A stretch of 64,000 bases of DNA from Ricinus communis. Lineage: Eukaryota > Streptophyta > Magnoliopsida > Malpighiales > Euphorbiaceae. Numbering within the stretch: position 1 is the first letter of the stretch; the number at the start of each line of letters is the position of its first letter. The position numbers were made by a program, and so were the translations under genes. This document shows, piece by piece, positions 14,440-26,388 of this stretch. The stretch is from positions 9,920,001-9,984,000 of the forward strand of contig NC_063256.1 in NCBI RefSeq assembly GCF_019578655.1, read 5' to 3'. The notes beneath the pieces are model-generated. The model ran no database searches. It saw only the letters and a program-made list of their open reading frames with translations, and was not told the origin of the DNA.

Positions 14440-14873
14440 ATAGAATTAGAGAGGTCTTCTGTGGTTGTTTAAGAGGTGCTTTTCTATGGAGATTTTAAGC
14501 TCAAAGGTCGCAATTGCGATGGAGGCTTGCCTGCTGTTCTCTATTGTTGCTAACAATGTCCATGTGGACATCTCCTACCCTACTTTATATTTGGGGCCCA
14601 TTTTTAATATTTTCCAAAAACGAATTCCCTCTCGCCATCTTTGTAGGTAGGTGGCTCTTCTCACTAGTATAGTAAAACTAACCCCACTTCAACTCTGTTT
14701 CTATATGCTTGTCTCCTCTACACACATGAAAAAACTAATTATAATTTTTCTCATCTGTATTAATTCTTTTGGCGTTTTATGTCCTACACCACTTATATAT
14801 ATTTATATAGTATGCATATACTCGTTTTGGTATACTATATCATCACCCCGTCCCGTTCTATATTTTCTTCTAT

Positions 14874-14876
<3 letters not shown>

Positions 14877-14911
<35 letters not shown>

Positions 14912-14912
14912 A
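14877..14912. repeat. (CT)n microsatellite in the NST1 5' leader
   Basis: An almost pure CT run ends 6 bp before the start codon at 14919. Pyrimidine runs of this kind are common in plant core promoters and 5' untranslated regions. Length variation here would change the leader next to the initiation codon. Confidence 0.85.
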
Positions 14913-14918
14913 TAATAA

Positions 14919-16393
14919 ATGCCAGAAAACATGAGTATATCTGTAAACGGGCAATCGCAGGTGCCTCCTGGTTTTCGATTTCATCCTACAGAAGAGGAGC
15001 TCTTGTATTACTATTTGAAAAAGAAGGTTTCATATGAGAAGATCGATTTGGATGTAATTCGTGATGTGGATCTTAATAAGCTAGAGCCGTGGGATATACA
15101 AGGTGCCCATGAATTCTTTCTTTCTTCCTATATCTCAATTATCCGAGAGATCTTCACCTTACACTGAGTTTTAAATATGTATATATTTGCAGAAATTGTA
15201 GCGACGACATATATGCATATGCCATGCTAATTTGGAATTGTGTATTTTGCAGAGAAGTGCAAAATAGGAACCACCCCTCAAAATGACTGGTACTTCTTTA
15301 GCCATAAGGACAAGAAATATCCAACCGGAACGCGCACGAATCGTGCAACTGCTGCTGGGTTTTGGAAGGCCACTGGCCGTGATAAGGTGATATATAGCAA
15401 TGGTAGGCGCATTGGGATGAGAAAGACGCTTGTCTTCTACAAAGGTCGAGCCCCACATGGCCAGAAATCTGATTGGATTATGCATGAATATAGACTGGAC
15501 GACAACATTGTCGACACTAATGTATGTAAGCCATTTAATTACTTTGATGTTCATTAATAAATCCGAATATTTAATAAGCAAAGTAACATCACCTATTATT
15601 CCTGTTTCAGATTAAGATTAAGTTGATTTTAATATTATTGTATTTTATGTCAAAGGTTTCCAATGTTATGGGAGAGGCAGCACAAGAAGAGGGATGGGTA
15701 GTCTGCCGCATCTTCAAGAAGAAAAATCACCATAAAACCCTAGACAGTCCTTTAAGTTCATCGTCCTTTTTTACAGAGGCAAGGACCCAAATATTCAATT
15801 CTTGCAATGAAGGAGCTCTAGGTCAAATACTTGAAGAATACATGGGTAGGACATGCAAGGAAGAGAACGAAGCAAACAATTGTGTAAGATTTCTAAGGCC
15901 AATCGATACAACAATTAACAGCGGCAGCAGCTACCATGACAAGTTCATGAAACTTCCAAGCCTAGAGAGCCCAAACTCAAGCAGTAGCCAAAACGCTTAC
16001 CCACCAATGATCAATAATAATGAAAGTTCGGTATCCAACCAGTTGAACTCCATGGATGCCAATAACTCATCACTTTATCCATTGGAGTCCGGCATAACCA
16101 ACTGGGCAGCTCTTGATCGTCTAGTTGCATCTCAACTAAATGGCCAAACTGAAGCTTCAAGGCAATTGGCCTGCTTCAGTGACCCCACCATGGTCTACTG
16201 CAACCCCATCAATCAACCCCACCATGATCTCCAAGTGCCAACTCTAAGGCAATCATTCTCACTACCATCCAATAGGCCAGCATATCATGGAGCTCATCAA
16301 GATTACAACAATGAGATTGAGCTATGGAATTTCACCAATCGAACATCCTCATCGTCTGACCCCTTATGCCACGTTTCGAAATCTAGTGTATAA
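14919..16393 (+). CDS. NST1: NAC-domain transcription factor, NST1/NAC043 type (secondary wall regulator)
   Basis: The coding sequence joins exons 14919-15102, 15253-15521 and 15656-16393, giving 396 residues. The NAC domain covers residues 14 to 175 with all five subdomains: A ([19 protein letters not shown]), B ([17 protein letters not shown]), C ([20 protein letters not shown] then [10 protein letters not shown]), D ([26 protein letters not shown]) and E ([14 protein letters not shown]). The two introns sit where NAC genes usually have them. The C-terminal half has features I know from NST1-type proteins: [12 protein letters not shown] (about 247-258), [15 protein letters not shown] (300-314) and a terminus with ELWN and CHVS. 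Family knowledge: NST1/NST2/SND1 proteins are nuclear activators that switch on MYB46/MYB83 and the cellulose, xylan and lignin genes of fibre and endothecium walls. Assignment to NST1 rather than NST2/NST3 is inference. The start was chosen because it precedes the conserved [15 protein letters not shown]-terminus. An in-frame upstream acceptor at 15611 would insert 15 residues. Confidence 0.93.
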
Positions 16394-18565
16394 TAGATTA
16401 AAACCCTACATTTTATAATCATATCATAGTTGTTAAAGTCATAAAGGAGTATTATTACAGGAGTACTAAATTAATTATGTGATAGTATTAAGTGATATAT
16501 ATCATAAATAAAGTAAAGAGTTTTTCTTAGATGGGGTGGCATTGTCAACCATTATCTTTTACTTAATCAATATGTCTATTGTTTTTTTGTTCTTAAATCG
16601 CAATAAATTGTTATCTAGAAACATTTTTAGCTAGGTAGCTAGCAATAATATTATGGTTGGCATGATAATATGTGTCTAACAGCAGTAATAATTCTATCTT
16701 TTAATAGATGATGATCAAGTTAGTCATGTGTGTAATTATACTCGAGTTGTCACATGGTTTGTCGGTTTATGCGAGGAGCTAAGAACCAGTGGTTCGATTG
16801 GTCCATGCAATATTATCAGAAAAGACTGTGGGTCATGGGTTTTTGGCTAAATACGACTAGCTATATATATATATATACACACTTCATATATAGGGAAAGA
16901 AAGATGGATTCTTGCTGCTTAACACTGTTTCGATATATATACCAAGTCTGGAATTGAAAAGAGAGACAAAAAGGTCCAAAAGTGAAGCCTTTTCACAAAA
17001 AAAATTTACTAGTTTTACTGTATGCACTAAAATTAATTAGTATTTTATACATAATATATGCTAAATATTAATTAGTTTTGATGCACAAAACGGATATATT
17101 GTATCAAGACTAAGCAAATATCTCTAGATTAGACAAGTATTTTATTAACAGGAAAAAGAGAAAGTATTATAGTTGAGATTCGTTTGGTGACCTGGTAGTT
17201 AGAGAATTCCTGGAGGGAAAGAGAGAAAGGAAATTCGTTCAAACTACAAACACTTGGAAATTGTGGGAAATGACAAAAAAAAGGAAGAAATACATTATTT
17301 AATAAGCAGTAAATAAATCTATATGGGTTACCCAAATAGTGTAAATTCAATGCCCATATAATTTTTTCAACTCTAGTTTGGACTGTAACAATAAACATCA
17401 TTTTCCTCCTAAAAAGAAAAAGTATTTTTCAAAATTTGAGAAGGAAGCGGGTTTACTTAATATAGTAAGTATTCTAAGTAGAATTGCATCTTTGTTACGG
17501 AAAGAAGATTATGAGAATTAATTTACATCAATTGCTAAAAGTCTATGGCTCAATGTTCCTCTCCAAACTAATCTTACGAGAGAAATCAATGCCATTCTGT
17601 CGTAAAATAAATTATTCCATGGAAGGAAAATACAGAGAGAGATGATGCAGCTGTTTAAAGCTGAAGAGAAAAGAAGCGAAAGGGGAAAAAAGGGCAAAAA
17701 AAAAAAAAAAAAAACAGAGGTTACCGCGATTCTAGGCCATGTCACCAACCGCTAAAATACGAAAAAGCTCAAAGGCTTTTAATTAGGCTTTTGAATACGT
17801 ACTTTTAGTGACCAATGACTATCAGACAAAGACCAACTTTTGACGTACATTCTTTACTTTTTTCTTTTCTTAATATAAGATTTTAAATAGAAATACTATA
17901 AAAATGATTTTGATTAGGGAGATATAAACTTATTATTTTGTGTCGAGAAAAATAAAAATGTAAACGTTTTCTATTGTGAAAAAGAAAAGATAACAAAAGG
18001 TAATTTTAAAAGTTATTTTTATATTTATTTTATATCCTCATCTTATTGCTATAGTCCCATTGCCTTCCTAAGTTTCAAAAATGAAAAAAAAAAAAATAAT
18101 AATAATAATAATCTTTTTTTCAATCTAAATAAACACTGTTACAGATTTGTATCATTAACATTGTTGTTTAAAAGAAAGTATTCAAGCAAAACAACCTTCT
18201 CCTTACAGACCAAAAGAATCTCTTATCATTTTAAGGAAAAGACATGAAATACTATCGAAACTTGGACATTCAATAACAACAGCAATGTCTGTGGTTGATT
18301 CAGATTAATGTCCAATATATGATAATTAAAATTGATACATTTACAATCAAGTGAACACGTGAGTGTTATTATAATTAATATAAGTTAGATTCGTACATTT
18401 GAATGGAATACTCGACAGTAAATATGAGTGTTATGTAAGAAATGACGTAAAAGAGTTCAAATTTTATTTTTTTAATGAAAGGGAAAGAATAGTTGATTTT
18501 AGTTTAATTGGGTGACAATAGAGTTAGAGTTAAGGAACAAGGTTGAGTCGAATCAAGACTTAAAA
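16394..18565. other. 3' flank and intergenic DNA downstream of the NAC gene
   Basis: The first few hundred bases are presumably the 3' untranslated region of the NAC gene. Beyond that I see only AT-rich sequence, a poly(A) run near 17697-17714 and an (AAT)n run at 18096-18112. No reading frame resembles a known protein. Confidence 0.55.
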
Positions 18566-18799
18566 TTAAATCTCTAACCTGTCAACTGTTGCTTTTGCAA
18601 GGGAATCAAGAACTTGGTTTGCGGTTCTGGACACACGACATGAGTAAAAGAAATTGACGGGAAAGTTAAAGTTCTTCAGCATGAAAGTTGAAAACGTGTT
18701 AAAATTCCTATTAGCACGAGCAATTAGAGAATCAAAATCCTCTTTTGTCGAGCCAAGCCAGAACAGGATCCAGGAAGACGTATAGTTACTGCTGGACAA
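18566..18799 (-). pseudogene. Fragment of a retroelement RNase H-like domain
   Basis: The minus-strand frame encodes about 77 residues ending in FYSCRVSRTANQVLDSLAKA. This resembles the C-terminal end of the RNase H-like domain (RVT_3) of plant LINE-type polyproteins and their derivatives, where a motif like VxRSANxVAHxLAKA is typical. No catalytic DEDD residues and no reverse transcriptase remain, so it is a scrap and not a gene. I see no poly(A) tail or target-site duplication. It could also come from a domesticated RNase H-like gene; the evidence is one short motif. Confidence 0.5.
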
Positions 18800-21700
18800 T
18801 ATATCTTATATATTTACAAACTTGATTTAACCCCTTGTTTCCACTTTCTAAGCACAGCCATCTTAGCTTAAGAAATCTGGCCTACAAATTTTAAGTGGTA
18901 TGAAGGACTGAAATTTTATATATATCTATCTAAATATGGACTGAAATTTATTTTAAAAGATAATTTTTTTTTATATTTCACTTTTAAATATTATTTTTGA
19001 TATATATATATATATATATTTATAATTAACTTAAAATATGCCATGCATGATTTTTACCGGTAGTAAAATATTTTTTAATATTCTAAAAAGTGCAAAATAC
19101 AGGTGTTATGCAATAAATGAAAAGTATAAGAAATAGCAGAAATATCATTTTCTAATGAACTAATTAAGCAGGTGTAAATTTGCCGCATATTAGAGGAGCG
19201 AAGAAATATATATGTTCCTGAAATGATATGTGGTTACTGATTGGTCAATATAATTACAAATGGAAAACAGTCTGGACTGGAGCATCTTCTTAGACTGTCA
19301 TGTTATACGGAAATTTACTTAGTCAATGGAGTAATGGACCTTTCCCCTAACAATCACAACTTGGATGGGACCATTTTTAGTTAGATTCCTAATTCATGTA
19401 AATCTTTTTTGCACTGTTAATAATATAAGCATCAGTTTCTGTTACCATAATCAAGTTGTCTTTAATCTGTCCCCATTATCATACTGTCTGTCGTTTGATG
19501 CTAATATAAGAATGTCTCGAACATTTACTTTTCTTAATTTTTATTAATTTACAGGTTTTTATTAAAAATAATAATTATTATTTAATTACTTAAAAAAATT
19601 GCATTAACTGTATGTAAAACTGATTAAGGATTTTGCCATGCGGTCATCATAATCATAATCTTTTTATTTATTATTATTTTTAAGCTCATTCATTTATTTT
19701 AAGTTTTGGAACTGTTAATTTCAGCCACTGAACATCATAATCTTTTTAAGTTCATAAGCATGTATTCTTCTGAATTTGCTGAAATTGAAAAGATCATATT
19801 TGTTGTGCCGCATGTTTACATTCAAGACTTGATTTTAACGTGGGTTTGCAAAATTTAGTCTAAATCCCATTAATTTATAACTCACAGCTCATAAAAATTC
19901 ATTTCTGAAATTCAGATCCACGATCCAAATTCTCAACACATGACTATCATGAAGATTAATTATAAAAGAAGTTAATCACGTACTTATTTAATAACTAGAA
20001 GTTAGGAAATCGTTAGAAACGATTAGTTAATTAATTAAAGAAAATGAGACCGTGAAAAAGCAACATAGTTATACAGGCGTTGCAGAGAGTTGAAGAAAAG
20101 TGAAAAGGAAAGGACATTTCAGCATGCTGTGATTATACATTTATTAATAAGAATATTACAGACTACTTTTCCACCATTGAGAGAGTCTCAGTAAATCAAT
20201 CAATCAACCTACAGCGAACCCAGAGTTTTTTTTTGTTTGTTTTATCAAATCTATAGTTTATCGATTCTTTAGCCTTATATTCAACGAGATTCAGGCTTTT
20301 AATTCCTGAGTTCTAGTATTTACATAATGTAGTGATCATTTACTTTAAGCAATATTGACCCTTAGCTTTACAAACTTAGCATGTCTTTCAAATTTAGTGT
20401 TAATGGCTCAATACAATCTCTCAACTCATTACTATTGTTTTCGTCTATTTTTAATTTAATCATTTCGATTAACTAATGCGTTAACATCCTTAATTAAAGC
20501 TAAGACTGGTACGTTATTCCTTCTTAATATATACAAATTCATTGTTTTCATTTGATATAATAAATTTTATAATTTGTTTATTATAATATCTTTAGTGTTA
20601 AAGTAAACCCTTAGTCGATTCACAAGTTAAAGGGTCATATTAATATTTATTCGATATTTTAATTTGTTTGAATTATAACTATATTTAAAACATATCTATT
20701 GAGGTGTTTTAGGACAACTGCGATAAGACCAGCATACAGTAAAAGAACAGGAAAAGTTCGAGTTTAACTGTGGCTGCTTGCTGTGGTTACGAGGTGAAAT
20801 AAAATAATAATCATTATCCTTCGGAAAAATTGCTTAAAAGTACGACTTTGTAAGAATCCCATGTCTTTGAATATACATTCTTTTCACTATGCAGAAAAAG
20901 GATTTGTTTTTCAAGAAAAAAAGAAATAAAAGAAGAGACCCCAACTGCAGAAAAAGAAATTCACTTGGCTCCCCATATGCTTATCTGATATCTCCTTCAA
21001 TTCCTATCAAACTTTATACAAGAAAAGTTTCCAACAAAAGGCCTACATGCCTATTTATCTACGACATCTCATCACCAATCCATTAAAAGGAAAGAGAGAG
21101 AGAGAGTGTGTGTGTGTTTGTGAAAAGAGAAAGCGAGTTCAATCATATTTATGTGTCTGCAATTTTATTCTTTTTTGTTTATTTTTTTTGTTTTAGAAGA
21201 AAGTCAACCCCTAATAAATATAAATTTAGAAAGCATATTCAAATATGGCTACTAGACTGGAGAATAGAAGGAACCAACCTTTTGCCAAAGCAATTACTCA
21301 CCATCATAAACATTAATTAGCCTCTCAAGTCAAGATCGACAAAGCCATTGTCAACCCTATTCCCAATTAAGATGTGCCGACAAAATCCCATTTACACCTG
21401 CTAATTACATTTGCATTTTACTTGCTAATGCCATGCCTGTTCCAATAATCTTGCCTTATAACTCCACTAATTATGTGTCCATACGCATTACAATTATTTA
21501 AAATTGTTTAGTCTATTATTAATTAGTTAATGAAGCTATTATGGTCTGAACGAAAAAAAAAAAAAAAAAAAAGGAAATGGGTGGTGTTACCTAATTCATC
21601 AAATTCCGAAGAGCTTCCATTTCTATCGACCAGTGATTAATTACTTTCCTAAAGCAAGTTATCATAATTGGGACAATTAAATGCATAATTAGAGCTAAAT

Positions 21701-23000
21701 TTTTAGCAAATTAATCAAGTTAGGTGAGGTGGGGTAGGACCATGTTGGCAAGGTGTTACATCTTTGATAAAAATTGCGAGTACATTCAATAATTCTAATT
21801 TGTAGATGAGTCGAGAGAGATAGAGAGAGAGAGAGAGAGAGTTTGCTTTGGAAGCTCATATCTTTTTGAAAAACAAGGCAGAAGAATCAAATCTCAAAGG
21901 ATATTTGATGCGATTAAAAGTTGGGAAAGACTAATCCTTTTCTTGATAATTTTAATTTTATTTTATTTTTTCATAGATGTATATTCCGAAGGACCTTTAT
22001 ATGTGTCTTTTGCATTATTATTACAATTTTTTTTTTTTTATGTTTTAAACATTAATGCTCTTTTCGACCGGTTCCACACAACAAGAGAGTATGACCTTTT
22101 TATTTGGAAGTGGAGACACCCCTTTACCCTACTATGTCCAATTAATTAGTAAATTCCTTTCCGAAAGTTATTAACTGTTTAATGATTCTCTCTTCTAAAA
22201 TCGTAATAATCTTAAAGGTAACTATATTTAATTTTAGAGGTGTTTTACTTCGTGAAAAATTAGGATAAAAATTAGAAGACAAATAAGTGATTCTTATTAT
22301 TAGTGTTTGATTTGTTAGGAATCATTCTGAAATCATAATGCAATTCCCTAATCAATGGGAACTTACCCTTACAAGATGTATAGATTGAGATATATAATTT
22401 AAAAGAAAAAAGAATAAATAAATAGAAAATTAGTTATCATTTTATATGGTTGTTCAAAACGCAGAATTAATTACATTATCTTTTGGAACATATAAAAGAT
22501 TAAATTATTATTCCCTTCTCTCTCACACATCCAAACAAATTTATAACATTTTTTCTCTTTTAATTATTTATTATGTAACTAAAAATAAAAGGATAAAAAA
22601 TTTTAATTTTTTTCTCTTCAATTTTCTTTTTTTCTCTTTAAAATTTCTTCTTCTCTCCTCTCCTCTTTGTTGTCATGCATTAAGGAATAAATATTTTATT
22701 TCAATAAGAAATAAATCAAATAAATGAAATGATAATAGTAGAGTGCCATTACAAAACCCTTATATAAAACAATAAAATTTAAAACAAGATATCGAATCTA
22801 TTTTAATTCATCAGTTATCTAATATTAATTGATTTCTTTGAAAATTAAATATATTTTTAACAATTATATATGGAATATCATCATTTTCTTTATAATTTAG
22901 AATTTAGAAACTGAAGACGATCGAGAAAACAATTATTAGAGTATTTGTGGCCTGTTGTAGAATATCAGACTGCTATATTACAAGGTTTAGTTGTAGCTTG
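18800..23000. other. Intergenic region, no gene recognised
   Basis: The sequence is AT-rich with scattered pyrimidine- or purine-rich runs, a poly(A) tract near 21553-21572 and the (GA)n run at 21822-21841. The ORFs near 19.4, 20.9-21.3 and 21.9-22.7 kb are low-complexity and rich in Phe, Leu and Lys. None shows a known motif. Confidence 0.55.
21822..21841. repeat. (GA)n microsatellite
   Basis: A GA run of about ten units with one interruption near its 5' end, in intergenic DNA. Confidence 0.85.
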
Positions 23001-23010
23001 TAATTTATTA

Positions 23011-23104
23011 GGGATAATTACAAATTTATCTATCTTAACTTTTTAATTTTTTAATTTTAGTGTTTGAATTATTATTTTTTTCAATCAAATATGTGAATCT
23101 ACTA

Positions 23105-23148
<44 letters not shown>

Positions 23149-23880
23149 ATGTTTCTTACAAGTTTTATAGGTTAAAGTAATAATTTAACTTATTTTATAT
23201 ATGGCCTAAATATTTTTATTCATCATACCTTACAATTTTTTCTATTTATTCTTTCCTCTTTTTCTTAATTTTCTTTATTTTTATTAAATCTTTTTTTAGC
23301 ACTAAAAAAAATGTTGGCTTAAATTCTTTAATTTTTATTTATTTGTTAAAAAAATATTGTATTCATCATCTTTTTATTTTAATTTTTTTTAAAACACTTA
23401 ATACTTTTCCTTTTCTCCTCTTATTGTTTTGAGATGAAAATATTGATTCATAATTTTTAACGTCTCTAATTCAAAACCGAACATGAAACTTTGGTTTCAT
23501 ATATTTTATTTTTATTTTTTAAGGTAAATGTATGAAAATAAAATAATAAGTAAATGACATTTAATTTCTTAAAATTTTTGTTTGAATGAATAAGAAAACT
23601 AGAATAATTTTTTTAATGTTTGAGAAATAAATGAAATTTTAAAAAAAGTAGTGTTGGAAATAGATAAAATAAAAAAAAATAAAAAGAAGTATGATATTAT
23701 CTTAAAGAAGGGTATTTAAGTCAATTTACTCTTTAAAATAATTTAAACAAGCACTTTAATCTATAAAACCGGCTAGAGACATTATATTGAATATTTTTAA
23801 CAAGTTAAAATACTTAATTTAACAAAAGAAAGTTAGACACTAAAATAGAAAATTTAAAATACCAAATTTGTAATTTGTTT
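23011..23880. mobile_element. Non-autonomous TIR element, MULE-like, about 870 bp
   Basis: The left end (GATAATTACAAATTT.. through TTTTAGTGTTTGAA, about 23013-23069) is an imperfect inverted repeat of the right end (TTAGACACTAAAATAG.. through CCAAATTTGTAATTTG, about 23834-23877). The termini match best over AATTACAAATTT. The direct repeat TAATTTATTA lies immediately outside on both sides (23001-23010 and 23881-23890), as expected for a 9-10 bp target duplication of the Mutator superfamily. The interior is AT-rich, contains a (TA)n run and has no transposase frame, so it would be non-autonomous. The AT-rich composition makes a chance match of the flanking repeat possible, and the superfamily is inferred only from duplication length. 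Confidence 0.6.
23108..23143. repeat. (TA)n microsatellite inside the TIR element
   Basis: About 18 uninterrupted TA units lie near the left end of the putative TIR element. Miniature elements often carry or seed such runs. Confidence 0.95.
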
Positions 23881-24474
23881 TAATTTATTATATTTTTCAT
23901 GACAATTTAAAACATCTACTAGCTTTGGTAATTTGAAATTGCAAAAAATTATAAATTACGGAAGTGGAAAAAGAAAACTACGTATCAAACCTATTGTATA
24001 ATCTTTTTGAGATTTAATTATTAAGAAAAAAAAAATCTTTTGAATCCACATTGTAAACGGGATATTGTCATCCCAAGCATTCAGATATTTTATTTGTTTT
24101 CCTCTTGTTCTCACTTATAAGTCATATGAATAGCTACAAAATAGGCCATATAATTTCCAACCAATTATCATTCATTAGTGATGGGGATAAGGACTAAACT
24201 AATTACTAGGACCCAATCAGGCAAAAGGAAAAAGAAAATTTATTAAATTTTTAAATTGTTGTTTCACCCAACAAAGACTATTCCAATCTCCCAATATATT
24301 TGGAATCTGGCTAAAGTTCTCAAATAGTATGGGACGGATGGTCCTTTTTAGAGCTTTTTGACTTTTTAATAATAATAATAATAATAATATAAGTAATTAT
24401 TTAGTTCCTAAAAAAGGAGAGACAACAACTAACCATAATAATACTATATAGACTCGGTCGACATTAGGGAATTC

Positions 24475-24557
24475 TGGCCCATTAAACGTTTGAGATAATG
24501 GGCCATCACTTGAAGAGGATCTCAGTATTCAAGCCGCACTCCACACTTATGGGCTTA
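24475..24557. promoter_or_regulatory. Cluster of GGCCCA/TGGGCC (site II-like) motifs
   Basis: TGGCCCATT at 24475-24483 and AATGGGCCA at 24497-24505 form a perfect inverted pair, and TATGGGCTTA follows at 24548-24557. GGCCCA/TGGGCY elements bind TCP factors and cluster upstream of plant housekeeping and small-RNA genes. No recognised gene lies downstream, so a promoter for a noncoding transcript is only a hypothesis. Confidence 0.35.
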
Positions 24558-26287
24558 ATTTGGGGTAAAATGAGCTCAGAGCTACACACAGCGCCTATTC
24601 ACTGTAATTGAAGAACTCTTGAACATATTTTCCATACCATGCAAGGAAGGAATTCTTATCCTTGTATTTGTCATAGCATTGTTGGGTCTCAGATTGGTGT
24701 TCTCTGTTAATGGGTTGCGAGCTAAGGTAAGTTATGGTTTAAGGGTTTAATTTTATGCAGCAGAAATCTTCAACTTTATTGGCTGCCAGGATTTAGCACC
24801 CTATTGATTGTGCTTAAGACTGCTCTTTAGTTATTGTGAATAAGGTGTCAGCCTTTTATAGTATTGACTTAGAGATTAATTAACGAAATTAGAGAGAATT
24901 TGAGTGAATGCTGAAAAGACTACATTTTAGAAATTTAATTTCAAGTTCTTAACTGGCAGGAGTAGGTAAGTGAAAGCATTTCATATGAAACAACTGCGAT
25001 AACTGTTATTGCTAATTAGATTCTATGCATTGGAAATACTTATCATTAGCAATTGCTGTTGCAGACTTGCAGGCAAAGGAATCTAATGAAAATTTCTTCT
25101 CATGATTATGGTGTTGCACATTATGTTCAATTCCGAACCTTGTTGAAAGTATTGAAAATAAGTTACATGTGTCTGGGTATCACTCATTTTGCTGCTCCAA
25201 TATCTGCAAATATAACGATCTTGAAAATGCTTTGATAGTCAAGCAGAAGTTGAGCTTGGATCTGAAAATGGGTTGGCATTGTGAATCCCTTCTTTTCTTA
25301 TCATAATGGATAACTTTGTACTTCACTTCATTATCTTGATGCACTCTCATTATATGTTTGCTTTAACATTAAATATATGACAATTAGTGCTGGCTTTAAT
25401 GTTCTATAGTCTATACATTCGCTGTTACCTTCCATAACTTGAAGAAAGAAGGAAATTTTGTTCCGTCCGAGGTAACAGTGAAGCTTCTGCGACTTTTCCT
25501 TAATTATTCGTTTTTGGTGCCTTAGCATGATGCTAAAGGATCTACCCATGAGGTTTTTGAGGACTGCAGTAGAGGTATATGATTATCTATTGAGTGCCAA
25601 CTGTTAATAGAACTGAGTTTCAATTCAATTAATACTAAACAAAAATTAAAATTAATCACTTAAACTTATTAGATTTTAACATTTATATATTTTTTAATAA
25701 ATTTTTTAGAAATAGATAAATTCAATTATATAATGATATATAGCGTTATCTATTGGTTAAGTACATATTTATGCTTATAAACTTGTATCAGTGAGTTAGT
25801 TTAATATTTTAACTTTCAATTTAATCTAATAGACATATGAATTTTACTTTTTTAATATTTAAATACTTATAACATTCAATTTAATGTAATATGCATCTAA
25901 ATTTTTTTTTGATAATAATTTAGCACCTTTATATAATACATTCGAGCGTATTGAATAATAATAGATATCAAAAGTGTTAAACTATCACAAAATAATAAAT
26001 TCATATATCTATTAGATTAAAACAAAAATTAAAAAGTAAAACTGACTAAATTCTAAAATTTAGAGATATAAATATATATTTGACCATTATCTATTAGTTA
26101 TTTCATTTGTATTAGTTGGTTTTAATCATAAATGGTTAATAATAATAAATAAATCAATCAATGTAAAAGTAATTTTTTTTTATTCATAAATGCAATTCTT
26201 AATAAATAATATTATATGTCAATATTTAATTTAATTTATCTATAGATAATGTGATAGACGAAACAAGTAATTTTTTTTTATTTTTTT

Positions 26288-26388
26288 AAATAATTAATGT
26301 AGTATCTCTGACACATTTGCTACCTAAGAATTTCTCTATTCTCTTCTTAATAATTAATGTAGTATTCCTAACACATTTGCTATCTAAA
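26288..26388. repeat. 60-bp tandem duplication
   Basis: A block beginning TAATTAATGTAGTAT and including ACACATTTGCTA occurs at about 26289-26328 and again exactly 60 bp later at about 26349-26388, with a few substitutions. It lies in intergenic DNA. Confidence 0.8.
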
